A DNA stretch of 64,000 nucleotides from the NCBI GenBank assembly GCA_029245785.1, contig JAQWOR010000024.1, positions 1 through 64,000 on the forward strand, in the 5' to 3' direction. Positions within the stretch are counted from its first letter, which is position 1. Each line of letters begins with the position of its first letter. Made by a program: the position numbers and the translations under genes. Below the pieces are notes generated by a model. The model was not told where the DNA came from. It was given only the letters and a program-made list of their open reading frames with translations, and ran no database searches. Positions 30,201-41,061 of the stretch are shown in pieces. The DNA is from Polaribacter sp. GTDB lineage: Bacteria > Bacteroidota > Bacteroidia > Flavobacteriales > Flavobacteriaceae.

Positions 30201-30326
30201 GGTTTACATTCATATGCCAGTGGCGATCAAAGTGTGACCCCAAAAGAGGCCTACATCTATATCGGATTTTTAGTGGTTCTTACATTTTTTGCCTGGAAAA
30301 AACACAAAAAATATTATAAAAAGTAA
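27210..30326 (+). CDS. ccsA: cytochrome c biogenesis protein CcsBA (ResB-ResC fusion)
   Basis: 1038 aa; N-term ResB-like, C-term [27 protein letters not shown] (tryptophan-rich WWD heme-handling motif). Confidence 0.95.
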   Translation: [1038 protein letters not shown]

Positions 30327-30348
30327 AAGGCAGATTCGTATAAAAACG

Positions 30349-30356
30349 TACTTTTG
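30349..30356 (+). promoter_or_regulatory. Bacteroidota -7 box TACTTTTG
   Basis: matches TAnnTTTG, 29 nt upstream of the 30385 start. Confidence 0.4.
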
Positions 30357-30384
30357 CTCATCCATTAAAATTTAAACAATATCT

Positions 30385-30900
30385 ATGTTTCATAAAAACA
30401 TCAAATTAGTACTAGCAGCAATGATTACCGCTTGGTCTGTTTACGAATTTTCTCAAGTTCATATTATGAATGGTATTTCCATTTTATTTTTAGCAGGAAT
30501 GTTTATACTTCTTTATTTTAAAAACGAATTCATTTTATTGGCGTTTTTACAATTGCGTAAACAAAATTTTGACGGTGCTAAAAAATGGCTCACATATATT
30601 AAAAACCCAAGTGCTGCACTAACGAAGAAGCAAGAAGGCTACTATAATTTTTTACACGGAATTATGCTGTCTCAAACCAACATAACCCAAGCAGAAAAAT
30701 TCTTAAAAAAAGCCATAAAACTAGGCTTGTCTATGAATCATGATTTGGCCATGGCAAAACTACAGTTGGCAGGAATTTCAATGACCAAAAGACGTAAACG
30801 TGAAGCTACACTATTGCTAAACGAAGCTAAAAAATTAGACAAACAAGGCATGTTAAATGATCAGATTAAAATGATGAAACAACAACTAAAGAAAATTTAA
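30385..30900 (+). CDS. small membrane protein with TPR-like C-terminus
   Basis: two N-terminal TM segments then helical AEKFLKKAIKLGLSMNHDLAMAKLQLA. Confidence 0.6.
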   Translation: MFHKNIKLVLAAMITAWSVYEFSQVHIMNGISILFLAGMFILLYFKNEFILLAFLQLRKQNFDGAKKWLTYIKNPSAALTKKQEGYYNFLHGIMLSQTNITQAEKFLKKAIKLGLSMNHDLAMAKLQLAGISMTKRRKREATLLLNEAKKLDKQGMLNDQIKMMKQQLKKI

Positions 30901-30921
30901 TTTCTTTGTGGTATCCATAAA

Positions 30922-30957
30922 AAAAAAGGCTTCTGATTTTCAGAAGCCTTTTTTTTA
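30922..30957. terminator. bidirectional rho-independent terminator
   Basis: AAAAAAAGGCTTCTGA / TCAGAAGCCTTTTTTT between convergent genes. Confidence 0.9.
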
Positions 30958-30972
30958 TGATGTCAACCAGCA

Positions 30973-32607
30973 TCACTTCAATCTTTTCAAACTCAAATCT
31001 GAATTGTATTCCAATAAAAACAATCCGTTATTTTCTGTAATACTGAACTGTCTTTTTTGAAAATCAAATTTACTTTCTAATCGATACGAAGTACCTTCTT
31101 TATACGTATCATACAAGTCTTTTCCTGATGCCAATCGCGCAACAACATCGTACATCACATCAAAACCTCTTGTTGCATCATAAGATGGCAACGCCTTATT
31201 CTTTGCAAGGTATTGTTTGTTAAATGTATTTGCAGCTATAGAAGCTTCATCAACAAAAGTGTCTGTTACATACACAAAACCTAATTGCGCTAATTTATTA
31301 TTATCTACCTTGGCAAAGGTCTTTCCTTTTTCAAAAGCAAAAACTTTTACCTGATAATTGATTTTTTCTTTTTGTTCTTCACCTTCCTCAGCTTCTTCTG
31401 GTTCTGGAAAGCTAATCAAACTATTCAATGCATTTGAGGCAATTACACTATTTTTTGTGGCTATAATCACCCAATTGTTTATTGCTGTTGTATCTGATTT
31501 TAGAAGCTGTAAAAATCGCTCTTGAGCAATATAACCATGATGCGGAATTATAGAATGCACAGTATCAATCGAGTCATGCTGTTTTAAGACAGAAGATACT
31601 TGTTTAATTTCTGCCATCGACACCTCTGTAGAATCGCCAACAATAATAATATTTTGATTGGTATAGCTTTTAAAAATATGAGAAAGCAACGCTTCTTTGT
31701 ATCGTTTTTTATCTGGAGAAGTTTTTACAATTCTTGGAGAAGTAAAAGAAGTTTGTACCTTAGAAAAAATAGGCAGCACAACAGGCATGCTCACACTATT
31801 CGCTATTTTTTTTGCCTCTTCACGGTACAATGGACCTACAATGGCATCCATTTCTTCGAGAGAATTCTCATAAATAAGCTCGTTGATCTTTGTGTTTCTA
31901 TCTTCGGTATCAAAAACAGTTAGCTGAACTTGAACTCCTTGTTTTCTTAAAGAATCTATAGCAAGCGTTGCTCCTAAATACAAATCAGTTACAATATTTG
32001 TAAGCCTATCATTTTTAAAAATTTCTTGTGGTGCAATCGTATCAAACAATTGGGCTCTAAAAGGCAACAATAAGCCTATTTTTATAAACCTATTGTCTGC
32101 AATGGTATCCTTATAGATCAGGTTTAATCCTTCTCCCGCAAAACGTTCTTTAATTTTAATAACAGCTCCCAATTTTAATCCATCTATTAGGCTAGGATTC
32201 AATGTGAGCAAATCAGCTTTTAAGACATTGTAATACCTTGTCAACCCATAAAAAGTATCTCCTTTATGTAGGGTATGTAATACATACTTGTCTTTTAAAT
32301 CCGCAATACTATCTAGCGCTAACGTCTCTTCCTCAATTGGATTGGTAACAATTTCAGCAACCTCCTTTTTAGTAACATTTGTAAGTGTTGCTGTTTTCGG
32401 AACAATAATTTCTGTATCTGCTTGGGGTTTTCTACCAACATCTGGATTTAAGCGTAACAAATCTCTTGTTCGCATGTCTAATTTTTTAGCAATACTCCGT
32501 ATCGTCTCTCCTTGCTTTACCGTATAGCTAACATATTTTTTTTGTTGCCCACAAGAAACTGTAAACGTAAGAACAAAAAGAATAATAAGTGTTTTAAGAT
32601 GCTTCAT
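30973..32607 (-). CDS. LysM repeat lipoprotein with periplasmic-binding-protein-like domain
   Basis: CGQQKK lipobox; two LysM segments (YTVKQGETIRSIAKKLDMRTRDLLRLNP; HTLHKGDTFYGLTRYYNVLKADLLTLNP); PBP-like C-terminus. Confidence 0.85.
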   Translation of the reverse strand: MKHLKTLIILFVLTFTVSCGQQKKYVSYTVKQGETIRSIAKKLDMRTRDLLRLNPDVGRKPQADTEIIVPKTATLTNVTKKEVAEIVTNPIEEETLALDSIADLKDKYVLHTLHKGDTFYGLTRYYNVLKADLLTLNPSLIDGLKLGAVIKIKERFAGEGLNLIYKDTIADNRFIKIGLLLPFRAQLFDTIAPQEIFKNDRLTNIVTDLYLGATLAIDSLRKQGVQVQLTVFDTEDRNTKINELIYENSLEEMDAIVGPLYREEAKKIANSVSMPVVLPIFSKVQTSFTSPRIVKTSPDKKRYKEALLSHIFKSYTNQNIIIVGDSTEVSMAEIKQVSSVLKQHDSIDTVHSIIPHHGYIAQERFLQLLKSDTTAINNWVIIATKNSVIASNALNSLISFPEPEEAEEGEEQKEKINYQVKVFAFEKGKTFAKVDNNKLAQLGFVYVTDTFVDEASIAANTFNKQYLAKNKALPSYDATRGFDVMYDVVARLASGKDLYDTYKEGTSYRLESKFDFQKRQFSITENNGLFLLEYNSDLSLKRLK

Positions 32608-32719
32608 TCAACTTCTTTTATGGTATCAAATACCTATATCAATCTAGGTGTGTTTTTTAAATTTTAAAATGTATTCCTTTATTATAACAGTAAAAACCAA
32701 TGCTTAGTATGCAGCATAA

Positions 32720-34261
32720 CTACTCCCATTCAATAGTTGCTGGTGGCTTTGAGCTAATATCATATACTACTCTATTTACACCTTTCACTTTGTTGATAAT
32801 ATCATTAGATGTCTTTTGCAAAAATGCATACGGTAAATTTACCCAATCTGCAGTCATTCCGTCTGTACTTTCAACAGCTCTAAGTGCTACCACTTTTTCA
32901 TAGGTTCGTTCATCTCCCATCACTCCAACAGAGTTTAGAGGCAACAATATCGCACCTGCTTGCCAAACACTATCGTACAAACCGCTTTCTTTTAATCCGT
33001 TGATAAATATCGCATCTACCTCTTGTAAAATATTTACTTTTTCTGGTGTAACATCTCCTAAAATTCGAATGGCCAATCCAGGACCTGGAAAAGGGTGCCT
33101 TCCTAATAGTTCTTTATCAATTCCCATAGAAGCTCCTACTCTTCTCACTTCATCTTTAAAAATCATACGCAAAGGCTCTACAATTTTCAACTTCATAAAA
33201 TCTGGTAATCCTCCTACATTGTGATGACTTTTAATAGTTGCTGATGGACCTCCACTTACAGATACTGATTCTATCACATCTGGGTAAATGGTTCCTTGAG
33301 CGAGCCATTTTGCATCTTCAATTTGATTTGCTTCATGGTCAAACACTTCAATAAAAGCATTTCCTATGGCTTTTCTTTTTGCTTCAGGATCACTAAGTCC
33401 AGCAAGAGCATCCATAAACCGTTGAGAAGCATCAACTCCTTTTACGTTTAAGCCCATACCTTCGTACTGTTTTAGCACAGCTGTAAATTCATTTTTACTA
33501 AGCAATCCATTGTTTACAAAAATACAATGTAAATTAGCGCCAATCGCTTTGTGCAACAATATGGCAGCAACGGTAGAATCTACTCCTCCAGAAAGCCCTA
33601 ACACCACTTTATCGCTTCCTACTTTTTCTTGAATCTCTTTTACCGTACTTTCTACAAAAGAATCTGGGGTCCAAGTCTGAGCAACACCTGCTATTTTTAC
33701 TAAAAAATTTTCTAGTAATTGTTTTCCATCTGTTGTATGGTATACCTCTGGATGAAATTGAATGGCGTATGTTTGTTCTCCTTCAATTTTATAGGCCGCA
33801 TTTTCTACATCATGTGTACTTGCTAATCGGGTTCCGTTTGTTGGCAATTCTTTTATGGTATCTGAATGACTCATCCAAACTTGGCTTCCTTCTGAAATGT
33901 TTTCTAAGAAAAGCTCTCCTTCTTGTACAAATGATAAATTTGCCCTACCGTATTCTCTTGTGTTTGATTGCCCTACTTTTCCTCCAGAAAAGTGTGCTAA
34001 ATATTGTGCACCATAACAAACTGCCAATAATGGTTTTTTTCCTCTAATTTCTGATAATTCTGGATGTGGAGGATTTTCTGAACGTACAGAAAATGGGCTT
34101 CCAGATAAAATTACAGCTTTGAAATTGTCACTATCTTTTGGTGGATTATTGAAGGGATGAATTTCACAATAAATGTTCAATTCTCGAACTCTTCGCGCAA
34201 TTAATTGAGTGTATTGCGATCCGAAATCTAATATAAGTACGTTCTGTTCTTGCATGCGCAA
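32720..34261 (-). CDS. guaA: GMP synthase (glutamine-hydrolysing)
   Basis: [55 protein letters not shown]-term TIEWE. Confidence 0.98.
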   Translation of the reverse strand: MRMQEQNVLILDFGSQYTQLIARRVRELNIYCEIHPFNNPPKDSDNFKAVILSGSPFSVRSENPPHPELSEIRGKKPLLAVCYGAQYLAHFSGGKVGQSNTREYGRANLSFVQEGELFLENISEGSQVWMSHSDTIKELPTNGTRLASTHDVENAAYKIEGEQTYAIQFHPEVYHTTDGKQLLENFLVKIAGVAQTWTPDSFVESTVKEIQEKVGSDKVVLGLSGGVDSTVAAILLHKAIGANLHCIFVNNGLLSKNEFTAVLKQYEGMGLNVKGVDASQRFMDALAGLSDPEAKRKAIGNAFIEVFDHEANQIEDAKWLAQGTIYPDVIESVSVSGGPSATIKSHHNVGGLPDFMKLKIVEPLRMIFKDEVRRVGASMGIDKELLGRHPFPGPGLAIRILGDVTPEKVNILQEVDAIFINGLKESGLYDSVWQAGAILLPLNSVGVMGDERTYEKVVALRAVESTDGMTADWVNLPYAFLQKTSNDIINKVKGVNRVVYDISSKPPATIEWE

Positions 34262-34355
34262 AAATACTATAAGATTTTAGATTTTTCTACCTCTAAACTC
34301 ATTTTTTTTACTATCTGAAAATAATGGGGAAATCTGTGCGAATACAGCTGCAATT

Positions 34356-35420
34356 TTAGAATTTATAAACCACCGCATTGATGTTCATTCCTGCACCTAC
34401 AGAAGCAAAAATAACAACATCTCCTTTTGCAACTTCTTGGTCTTCAATCTGACCGTTCAACACTAAATCTAGCAAGGTTGGTATGGTTGCTACAGAACTA
34501 TTGCCTAGTTTATGAATATTCATAGGCATTACTCCCTCTGGAGCTTCTTTATCAAACAGTTTATAAAATCGTTTTACGATGGCTTCATCCATTTTTTCAT
34601 TGGCTTGATGGATAAAAATCTTTTTAAGCTCATTAATAGGAACGCCACTTTTATCTAAAGCTATTTTCATGGCCAACGGAACATTGGTCAATGAAAATTC
34701 ATAAATTTTACGACCCAACATTTTGATATACACCTTTTCTGGGTCTGAGCTTGTGTCATATGATTTTCCAGAAAACAAATAATACGCCTCTTCTTTAGCG
34801 AAGGTTTGTGTTGCATGACTCAAAACACCCGAGCCTTGCCTCTCTGTTGCTTCTACAATACAAGCGCCTGCTCCGTCACTAAAAATCATCGAATCTCGAT
34901 CTCGGTCATCTACCACTCTAGAGAGGGTTTCTGCACCAATTACCAATGCTTTTTTTGCAATGCCGGCTTTGATAAATGCTTGTGCCTGTATCACACCTTC
35001 AACCCATCCTGGGCAACCAAAAAGGATATCATACGCCACACAATTCGGGTTTTCAATTTGCAATCTATGTTTTACTCTGGTGGCAATACTTGGTAGCATA
35101 TCACCTTGAGTTCCTGGTCTTTTAACATCTCCAAAATTATGTGCTAAAATAATATAATCGATTTCTTCTGGATTTACATTGGCATCTGCAATGGCTTTTT
35201 CTGCGGCAAAAAAGGCCAAGTCAGATGCAGAAAGATCTTTCGTAGCATACCTTCTTTCTTCGATGCCTGTGATCGATTTAAATTTTTCAATAATACGATC
35301 ATTTGTAGAAGGAAAAGGAGTTCCATCTTCATTTAAAAACTGATGATCAGAGAATTTAGTATTCTCTTGAACTATTGTAGGAATATAGCACCCTGTTCCT
35401 GTAATTACCGAATTCTTCAT
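34356..35420 (-). CDS. 3-oxoacyl-ACP synthase III family protein
   Basis: VITGTGCYIPT..ITGIEERRYA, DILFGCPGWVEGVIQA, IFIHQANEKMDEAI, LGNSSVATIPTLLD. Confidence 0.92.
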   Translation of the reverse strand: MKNSVITGTGCYIPTIVQENTKFSDHQFLNEDGTPFPSTNDRIIEKFKSITGIEERRYATKDLSASDLAFFAAEKAIADANVNPEEIDYIILAHNFGDVKRPGTQGDMLPSIATRVKHRLQIENPNCVAYDILFGCPGWVEGVIQAQAFIKAGIAKKALVIGAETLSRVVDDRDRDSMIFSDGAGACIVEATERQGSGVLSHATQTFAKEEAYYLFSGKSYDTSSDPEKVYIKMLGRKIYEFSLTNVPLAMKIALDKSGVPINELKKIFIHQANEKMDEAIVKRFYKLFDKEAPEGVMPMNIHKLGNSSVATIPTLLDLVLNGQIEDQEVAKGDVVIFASVGAGMNINAVVYKF

Positions 35421-35572
35421 CTAAATCAATCCTTTTAAAATATACATCTGTAGCAAAATAACACTTTTTTAACCTGTAAACCTCTCTATTTCAACTATTT
35501 TTAGCATTTTTACCGGATTCTTAATTTTAACACCCTCTTTTTAAGATATTTTCATTTTACAACAACGTGTTT

Positions 35573-35956
35573 TTACGAATTGTAAAGACTCATTTTTAGC
35601 TGCATGACTGTGGCTACTGATTTCGCTCTGTTTTTCATTCTTTCAGCAACTTGCCCTTCAAAAAAAGTGTTGATTGTACTTGATAAATACGCCAACCATT
35701 TTTCGAAATGCGTTGTTTTAAAGGCTATTTTTTTATCAAAATCAAGATGTTTTTGCAAAACATTGTTTCTATACGATGTGGTATCTAATAAAATATCTTG
35801 CCAAAAATCTGTAATAACTTCTAAGTGAGCTTCTAGCTGATTCTTTTTAACAATCTCTTCAAAAAAAGGCAGCATTTCTACATCAGTAACTAGCTTTTTG
35901 TAAAACTCTGTAATAATTAGTTTGATGTCTTTTCTTGACAAAATATCTTGTTTCAT
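35573..35956 (-). CDS. group III truncated hemoglobin
   Basis: ITEFYKKLVTDVEMLPFFEE..HLEVITDFWQDILLDTTSYRNN..HLDFDKKIAFKTTHFEKWL. Confidence 0.88.
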   Translation of the reverse strand: MKQDILSRKDIKLIITEFYKKLVTDVEMLPFFEEIVKKNQLEAHLEVITDFWQDILLDTTSYRNNVLQKHLDFDKKIAFKTTHFEKWLAYLSSTINTFFEGQVAERMKNRAKSVATVMQLKMSLYNS

Positions 35957-35997
35957 CTGGATAGATTAATTGTTTTGAACAAGCAATAAAGGATTAC

Positions 35998-36480
35998 TTA
36001 CAAGTAACTACTATCAAAAGAAAAAGGAAGCAACGACAATAAAGAATCTGTCCTTACAACCTCTCCTACTTCTCCCATAAAATAGACTTCAATGGGTTCT
36101 TTTTGATTGATTTCATATTCAGAAAGTGTTTGCCTACATGCGCCACACGGCCCCACAGGTTTGCTTACTTTATTGTGTTGAGAACTTGCTGTTATCACCA
36201 ATTGCTTTACAACAACTCCGGGGTGTTCTGAGCTTGCTTTCCAAATGGCAACTCGCTCTGCACACATGCCTGAAGGATAGGCTGCGCTTTCTTGATTATT
36301 TCCTAAAATTACTTGATTATTTGCTAGCAATACCGCTACTCCAACACAAAACTTAGAATAAGGAGCGTATGCTTTTTTACGCGCTTCTACCGCCTTATTC
36401 ATTAACTGTTGCACACTTGAAGGAAGTTCAGATACATCGCTAAAAACGACAGCGGAAGTTCCTGTATTAATTGTTCTCAT
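35998..36480 (-). CDS. cdd: cytidine deaminase
   Basis: AYAPYSKFCVGVAVL, NNQESAAYPSGMCAERVA, PCGACRQTLSEY. Confidence 0.96.
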   Translation of the reverse strand: MRTINTGTSAVVFSDVSELPSSVQQLMNKAVEARKKAYAPYSKFCVGVAVLLANNQVILGNNQESAAYPSGMCAERVAIWKASSEHPGVVVKQLVITASSQHNKVSKPVGPCGACRQTLSEYEINQKEPIEVYFMGEVGEVVRTDSLLSLLPFSFDSSYL

Positions 36481-36590
36481 AAAAATTTCTAACTCTTGTA
36501 AAAGCTAAGATACTAATAATCTTCATATATCTCTCCTAAATCAAAAGAGAGTGAAAAACGCAAGGTGTTTTCTAAAGGATGGTTTACATC

Positions 36591-37628
36591 TTAGGAGTTT
36601 ACCAAGTACGATAAATCGATCGAAAAGGCACGTGCCTTAAAACCACCTCCCATAGTAAGGTACTGACGATTTCCTTTCATTTCACTTTCATGATAATATC
36701 CTGCTCTTAAAGCAAAAGCATTGTTGTAAAGGTATTCTGCACCTAAGGCATAGGTAAATTCTTTTATTTCTTCACTAAAACCATCTGGTGCATCACCAAA
36801 AGAGCTAAACATTCCAGCTAAAAATCCAGTATCTTTATCTGAACCATCTGGTTGCGGTGTTGGCACCAATAATTTGGTTGTTTCAAGATTAATTCCAATG
36901 ATATTATAATCGTCTAAAATAAAATCGAACCCTGCTCCTAGCTTTAAGTTTGTAGGAATAAAATCTTCGTTACCAGGAACATACGAAACTTTTGGTCCAA
37001 TATTAGCAAGATTGAATCCCGCTCGATAACGCCCATTGAAATTTCCATAATTTTCTTCTGAAGATTGGTAATACCCAGAAACATCTACTGCAAATGAATT
37101 GATTGCTTCTATGTCTGGATTTTGCACATTTAGCTTGTAATTTGAATGCAAAAACCGCAATGCAACACCCATAGAAAATGTTTCACTCAACTTTAAGGCA
37201 TATGTACCTGCAATTGCCAATTCGTTTGGATTTTCTGTACCTATCGTTGTTCCCCCATCATCTGTCAATGTTATTTCTCCTAAAGAAAAGTATTTAAAAT
37301 CTACGCCCCACGCAGCATTTTCGCTAAAACGTTTTACATACGAAATTCCTCCAACAAAAATATCATCTACTAAATTACGTAACCAAGGCGTATAATTTAC
37401 ACCTATGCTTATTTGATTTGTGTTAAATGCTATTTTAGAGGGGTTATGAAACAATGAAAAAGCATCTGATGAAGTAGCAACTCCAACATCTCCCATTCCT
37501 CCTGCTCTTGCATCTGGCACAATCAATAAAAAAGGTGCAGCGGTTGTAATAGTATTTGATTGGCCCTGAACAGTTGTTTTTACAACCATACAGATTAGCA
37601 TTAAAATTAGTAATGATGTTTTTTTCAT
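36591..37628 (-). CDS. porV: type IX secretion system outer membrane channel protein PorV
   Basis: APFLLIVPDARAGGMGDVGVATSSDAFSLFHNPSKIAF, beta-barrel-like, adjacent to porU. Confidence 0.94.
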   Translation of the reverse strand: MKKTSLLILMLICMVVKTTVQGQSNTITTAAPFLLIVPDARAGGMGDVGVATSSDAFSLFHNPSKIAFNTNQISIGVNYTPWLRNLVDDIFVGGISYVKRFSENAAWGVDFKYFSLGEITLTDDGGTTIGTENPNELAIAGTYALKLSETFSMGVALRFLHSNYKLNVQNPDIEAINSFAVDVSGYYQSSEENYGNFNGRYRAGFNLANIGPKVSYVPGNEDFIPTNLKLGAGFDFILDDYNIIGINLETTKLLVPTPQPDGSDKDTGFLAGMFSSFGDAPDGFSEEIKEFTYALGAEYLYNNAFALRAGYYHESEMKGNRQYLTMGGGFKARAFSIDLSYLVNS

Positions 37629-37668
37629 GTTATTTGTTTACTTAGACTGACAAATATCTAACTTTTAT

Positions 37669-40600
37669 CTAGAGTATTACTAACTTTTCATACTTTTTAG
37701 ACGTTAAATTACTTGTTGTTGCGGTTACTTTTAATGTATATATATAGACTCCTTTTCCTATTTTATTTCCAAAATCATCCAAACCATCCCAAGAGATACT
37801 ACGTGATAAATTCCCTGTAGTTTGCTCTGTTTTACGAATTGTTTTGACCAATTTTCCTGAAATTGTAAAAATTTGAACTTGCACTTCTAAAGGCTCATTT
37901 GGCTTGTTATGACTGAACCAAAACTCTGTGTAATTTACAAAGGGGTTTGGATAATTCAATACATGGTCTAAAACCAAGTTGCTATCACTAACAACCAAAA
38001 AATTTAACGTTGCTGCTGACGAATTATTATATGTATCCCAAGCTTTTATTTTCAAGGTATGTAAACCTACGGATAAATCTCGCAACTGATACATTACTTT
38101 GCCTTTGGTAAAATCATTCAATTCGGTTTCATAATAATCGTTTAGCACTATTGGATTTGCTTGATCTCCATCTAAAATAGCAACAATATCATGATCTACA
38201 GATGTAATGGATGTATTGATGCCGCTTATATCAGACAAAGCAACTATTAAATTTGGGGACGCATTGGTGTTTCCTCCATCAATAAAAGAGGCATCATTTA
38301 GAAATAATTTTATTTCTGGCCCTACTACATCACTTGCTGCATTGGTATTAATACCTCCTACAACAACCTCAAAGTTAGCGCCAGATTTATCAAAAACAGC
38401 ATTCTCTGCATACATACTTAACTTTCCTTTTCCGTAAGAAATTTTAATATCTTTTGGCACTATAAAATCGAATACAAAAACCCCGTTTTCTACGGTTGAT
38501 TTTCCTCTAAACAATTTACTTTCTCTAGAATCGAACGTCATTTTAATACCAAAACCATCGTTATCTAGCGTAGTTTTATCAATCGGTTTATCAAAAACAG
38601 TGGTAGACAACACCCCATTAAAATCTGTTAATGGCTCGTTGTTTTTATCGGTAACAACACCTTCAAAACGAACCTTAGACAAGGCTTTTAAAGTATCTAA
38701 TGATTTTGATACCGCTATTCCATTCATCTTTGTAATGCGAATATTTGGTGTTGGAATTGCCAATTTCATTGCAGGATCTCCTAGGTAATAAATAAAAAAC
38801 TTTTGGCTGCTTGAAAACCCGTTTTTTGTTTTCATTAAAGATTCTGCAATAGACAAATCTTCATCATTGAACTCTAACAAAACGTTTATCAATCGTTCGT
38901 TAAAAAGTTGTCCAGTACTGATAAAAACCTCTCTTGTGGTGGTAATTAAACTTGCCGCTCCTCCATTTTTATTCCAAAAAATCAATTCCCCCGCAGTAGT
39001 TCTTAAAGGGTTGTCAAATCTAGAAAACTCACAGGTAACGGTGATGAATAATGGCAATGTTTTAGGGTTGTGAAACGATTGTATTTGAGGAACTTCTAAA
39101 ATGCGCTCACTTGCAAATCCATCTTCTCCTCCATGTCCAAAATAATCAAACAATAAGGTTCCTTTTTCTATGGCATTTGTAATGGCAGTATTTACCTGCG
39201 GATAGCGTTCTCCTCCTGAAGAAGTTTCTTGCTTAAAAGCATCGGCATAAATTTTATTGACATTAAAAACAGGTTTCGATTTTTTGATAGAATCTGCAAT
39301 CCGCTCTAAGCCTTTCTGTAGCGTTTCTTCTCCAGTAGCGTCAATATCATCTGCTAGTAACGTAATGGTGTTTCTCCAATCGCCAAATGAATCCGTTGTA
39401 TAGTAGCTCAATATCTTATCTACAACTGCTGTTGCTTGTTGTACCGTTGATACGGGTATTCTTCCGGTAGCAACATCTACAGTATCAGTAGGTAACATGC
39501 TTCCTTCAGCAGTATCCAACATCACAAAATAATCATCGGTAACATACGAGGTTGCTAAATTAAAACTTTCAAAAGATTCAAATACAGGAACCACATTATT
39601 GTTATTCAGCAATCGGTCTTTGTAATCATAAGAGCCATCACCAAAAAAACAAACATACCTCAATTTTTTTTCTGCGGATGAATTACGCGCATATACATGT
39701 TTTATAAAATCTCTAATGGCCGTAATATCAGGAGATCCTGAGCCAAACTCGTTATAGATGTCTGACAACTGTATTACTTGACTTGTAATTCCAGAATTGT
39801 TTTGATGGTATGTTGCCAATCGGTTTGCTTGACCTGAAAGCTCTTGGTTGGTGATCACTAAGTAGTTGATGTCTTTGATTGCATGTAGGTTTTGATTTTG
39901 AATCTGTGAGTTGTTTTCAACTATTGGTGTGTAAAAATCTGAAGAGCTCAACACCACATATTCTTTTAACGAACCTCCCATTGCTTTAAAACTAAAATCG
40001 GTACCACTAGATTGATTGGTAATTTTTTTGGGAGTGCCATTTTCAGAAACCTCCCAAACTTGAAAAATAGCAGATGCATTTTTAATTTCATAAGCTACAG
40101 TAGCAAGGGTATTGTTTGCCTCAAAACTTCGAAAAGAAAATTGATTTTCGCCTGCAACCAATTGTTTTTTTCCAAGTACCTCAATATAATCTAGATAGGC
40201 TTTTGCCGCAGGATTCCCTCCATTATTATAGGAAATAGAAATTGCTATTTTTTCTGTTGAGTTATTGATTGTCTCAGTTTTATGTGAAGCATAGCCCAAT
40301 GTTAAAGCGCCTGTGTTTACACGTGGAAAATGAATGGCGTAGCTATTTTGAGCGTTTACAGACACTTCCATTGAAGAGGGTAATGAAGAAATAGCAGCAC
40401 CTCTTACTTTTACCGAAATAGGCGTGTTTGGTACTGCATTTTTAAAATCAATTGTAAAAGATTGTGTGTTTTCTATCGCAAAATCTTCTCCAAACCACTG
40501 GGTTCCAACAGCAAATAAATTTCTAGTTTCTTTTTCATAAAATACATAGTCATCAAAAGTAGTCAGTGTTTTTGTAGGGGAAAGCGCAATAGGCGCTGCT

Positions 40601-41061
40601 TCTGAAATTCTTTTTCCTACGCCTTCTGTGACAGTAAGAAAATAGTAGGCCTTTTCTGAGTAGATATTTTGTCTATGATTTGCCGTTCCTGCAACTGGGT
40701 TCACAATCCAATCATGTGCCCCTTTTGCATAAAACAAGATATAATCATCGTCATTAAAAACACCATCCTCTTCTCCACTTACAAAAAGTGCATTTTCTTG
40801 TAAATCATCTGTTCTAAGGTGCTCATTTTTCTGTGGCAACATTGCGCCTCCATTTCCAAAAATCCGAATGCTCTTCGGATGTAGCGTTGTTGTATTAATT
40901 CCCATCTTTTGCAACAAAGAAGCATCTAACTTAAAAACACCTGTAGTATCTACAGCAAACTTATACCAATCTCCTTTAGACAATACGGAATTGGAAGTTT
41001 GGGCATGTCCTTTTGTTGTAAAAAAGACAGCAATCATACATAGTAAAAAAATTCTTTTCAT
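37669..41061 (-). CDS. porU: type IX secretion system sortase PorU
   Basis: 1130 aa gingipain-like peptidase (LFDYFGHGGEDGFASE, TVTCEFSRFDNP) with C-terminal NYPNPFVNYTEFWF..YTLKVT. Confidence 0.94.
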   Translation of the reverse strand: MKRIFLLCMIAVFFTTKGHAQTSNSVLSKGDWYKFAVDTTGVFKLDASLLQKMGINTTTLHPKSIRIFGNGGAMLPQKNEHLRTDDLQENALFVSGEEDGVFNDDDYILFYAKGAHDWIVNPVAGTANHRQNIYSEKAYYFLTVTEGVGKRISEAAPIALSPTKTLTTFDDYVFYEKETRNLFAVGTQWFGEDFAIENTQSFTIDFKNAVPNTPISVKVRGAAISSLPSSMEVSVNAQNSYAIHFPRVNTGALTLGYASHKTETINNSTEKIAISISYNNGGNPAAKAYLDYIEVLGKKQLVAGENQFSFRSFEANNTLATVAYEIKNASAIFQVWEVSENGTPKKITNQSSGTDFSFKAMGGSLKEYVVLSSSDFYTPIVENNSQIQNQNLHAIKDINYLVITNQELSGQANRLATYHQNNSGITSQVIQLSDIYNEFGSGSPDITAIRDFIKHVYARNSSAEKKLRYVCFFGDGSYDYKDRLLNNNNVVPVFESFESFNLATSYVTDDYFVMLDTAEGSMLPTDTVDVATGRIPVSTVQQATAVVDKILSYYTTDSFGDWRNTITLLADDIDATGEETLQKGLERIADSIKKSKPVFNVNKIYADAFKQETSSGGERYPQVNTAITNAIEKGTLLFDYFGHGGEDGFASERILEVPQIQSFHNPKTLPLFITVTCEFSRFDNPLRTTAGELIFWNKNGGAASLITTTREVFISTGQLFNERLINVLLEFNDEDLSIAESLMKTKNGFSSSQKFFIYYLGDPAMKLAIPTPNIRITKMNGIAVSKSLDTLKALSKVRFEGVVTDKNNEPLTDFNGVLSTTVFDKPIDKTTLDNDGFGIKMTFDSRESKLFRGKSTVENGVFVFDFIVPKDIKISYGKGKLSMYAENAVFDKSGANFEVVVGGINTNAASDVVGPEIKLFLNDASFIDGGNTNASPNLIVALSDISGINTSITSVDHDIVAILDGDQANPIVLNDYYETELNDFTKGKVMYQLRDLSVGLHTLKIKAWDTYNNSSAATLNFLVVSDSNLVLDHVLNYPNPFVNYTEFWFSHNKPNEPLEVQVQIFTISGKLVKTIRKTEQTTGNLSRSISWDGLDDFGNKIGKGVYIYTLKVTATTSNLTSKKYEKLVIL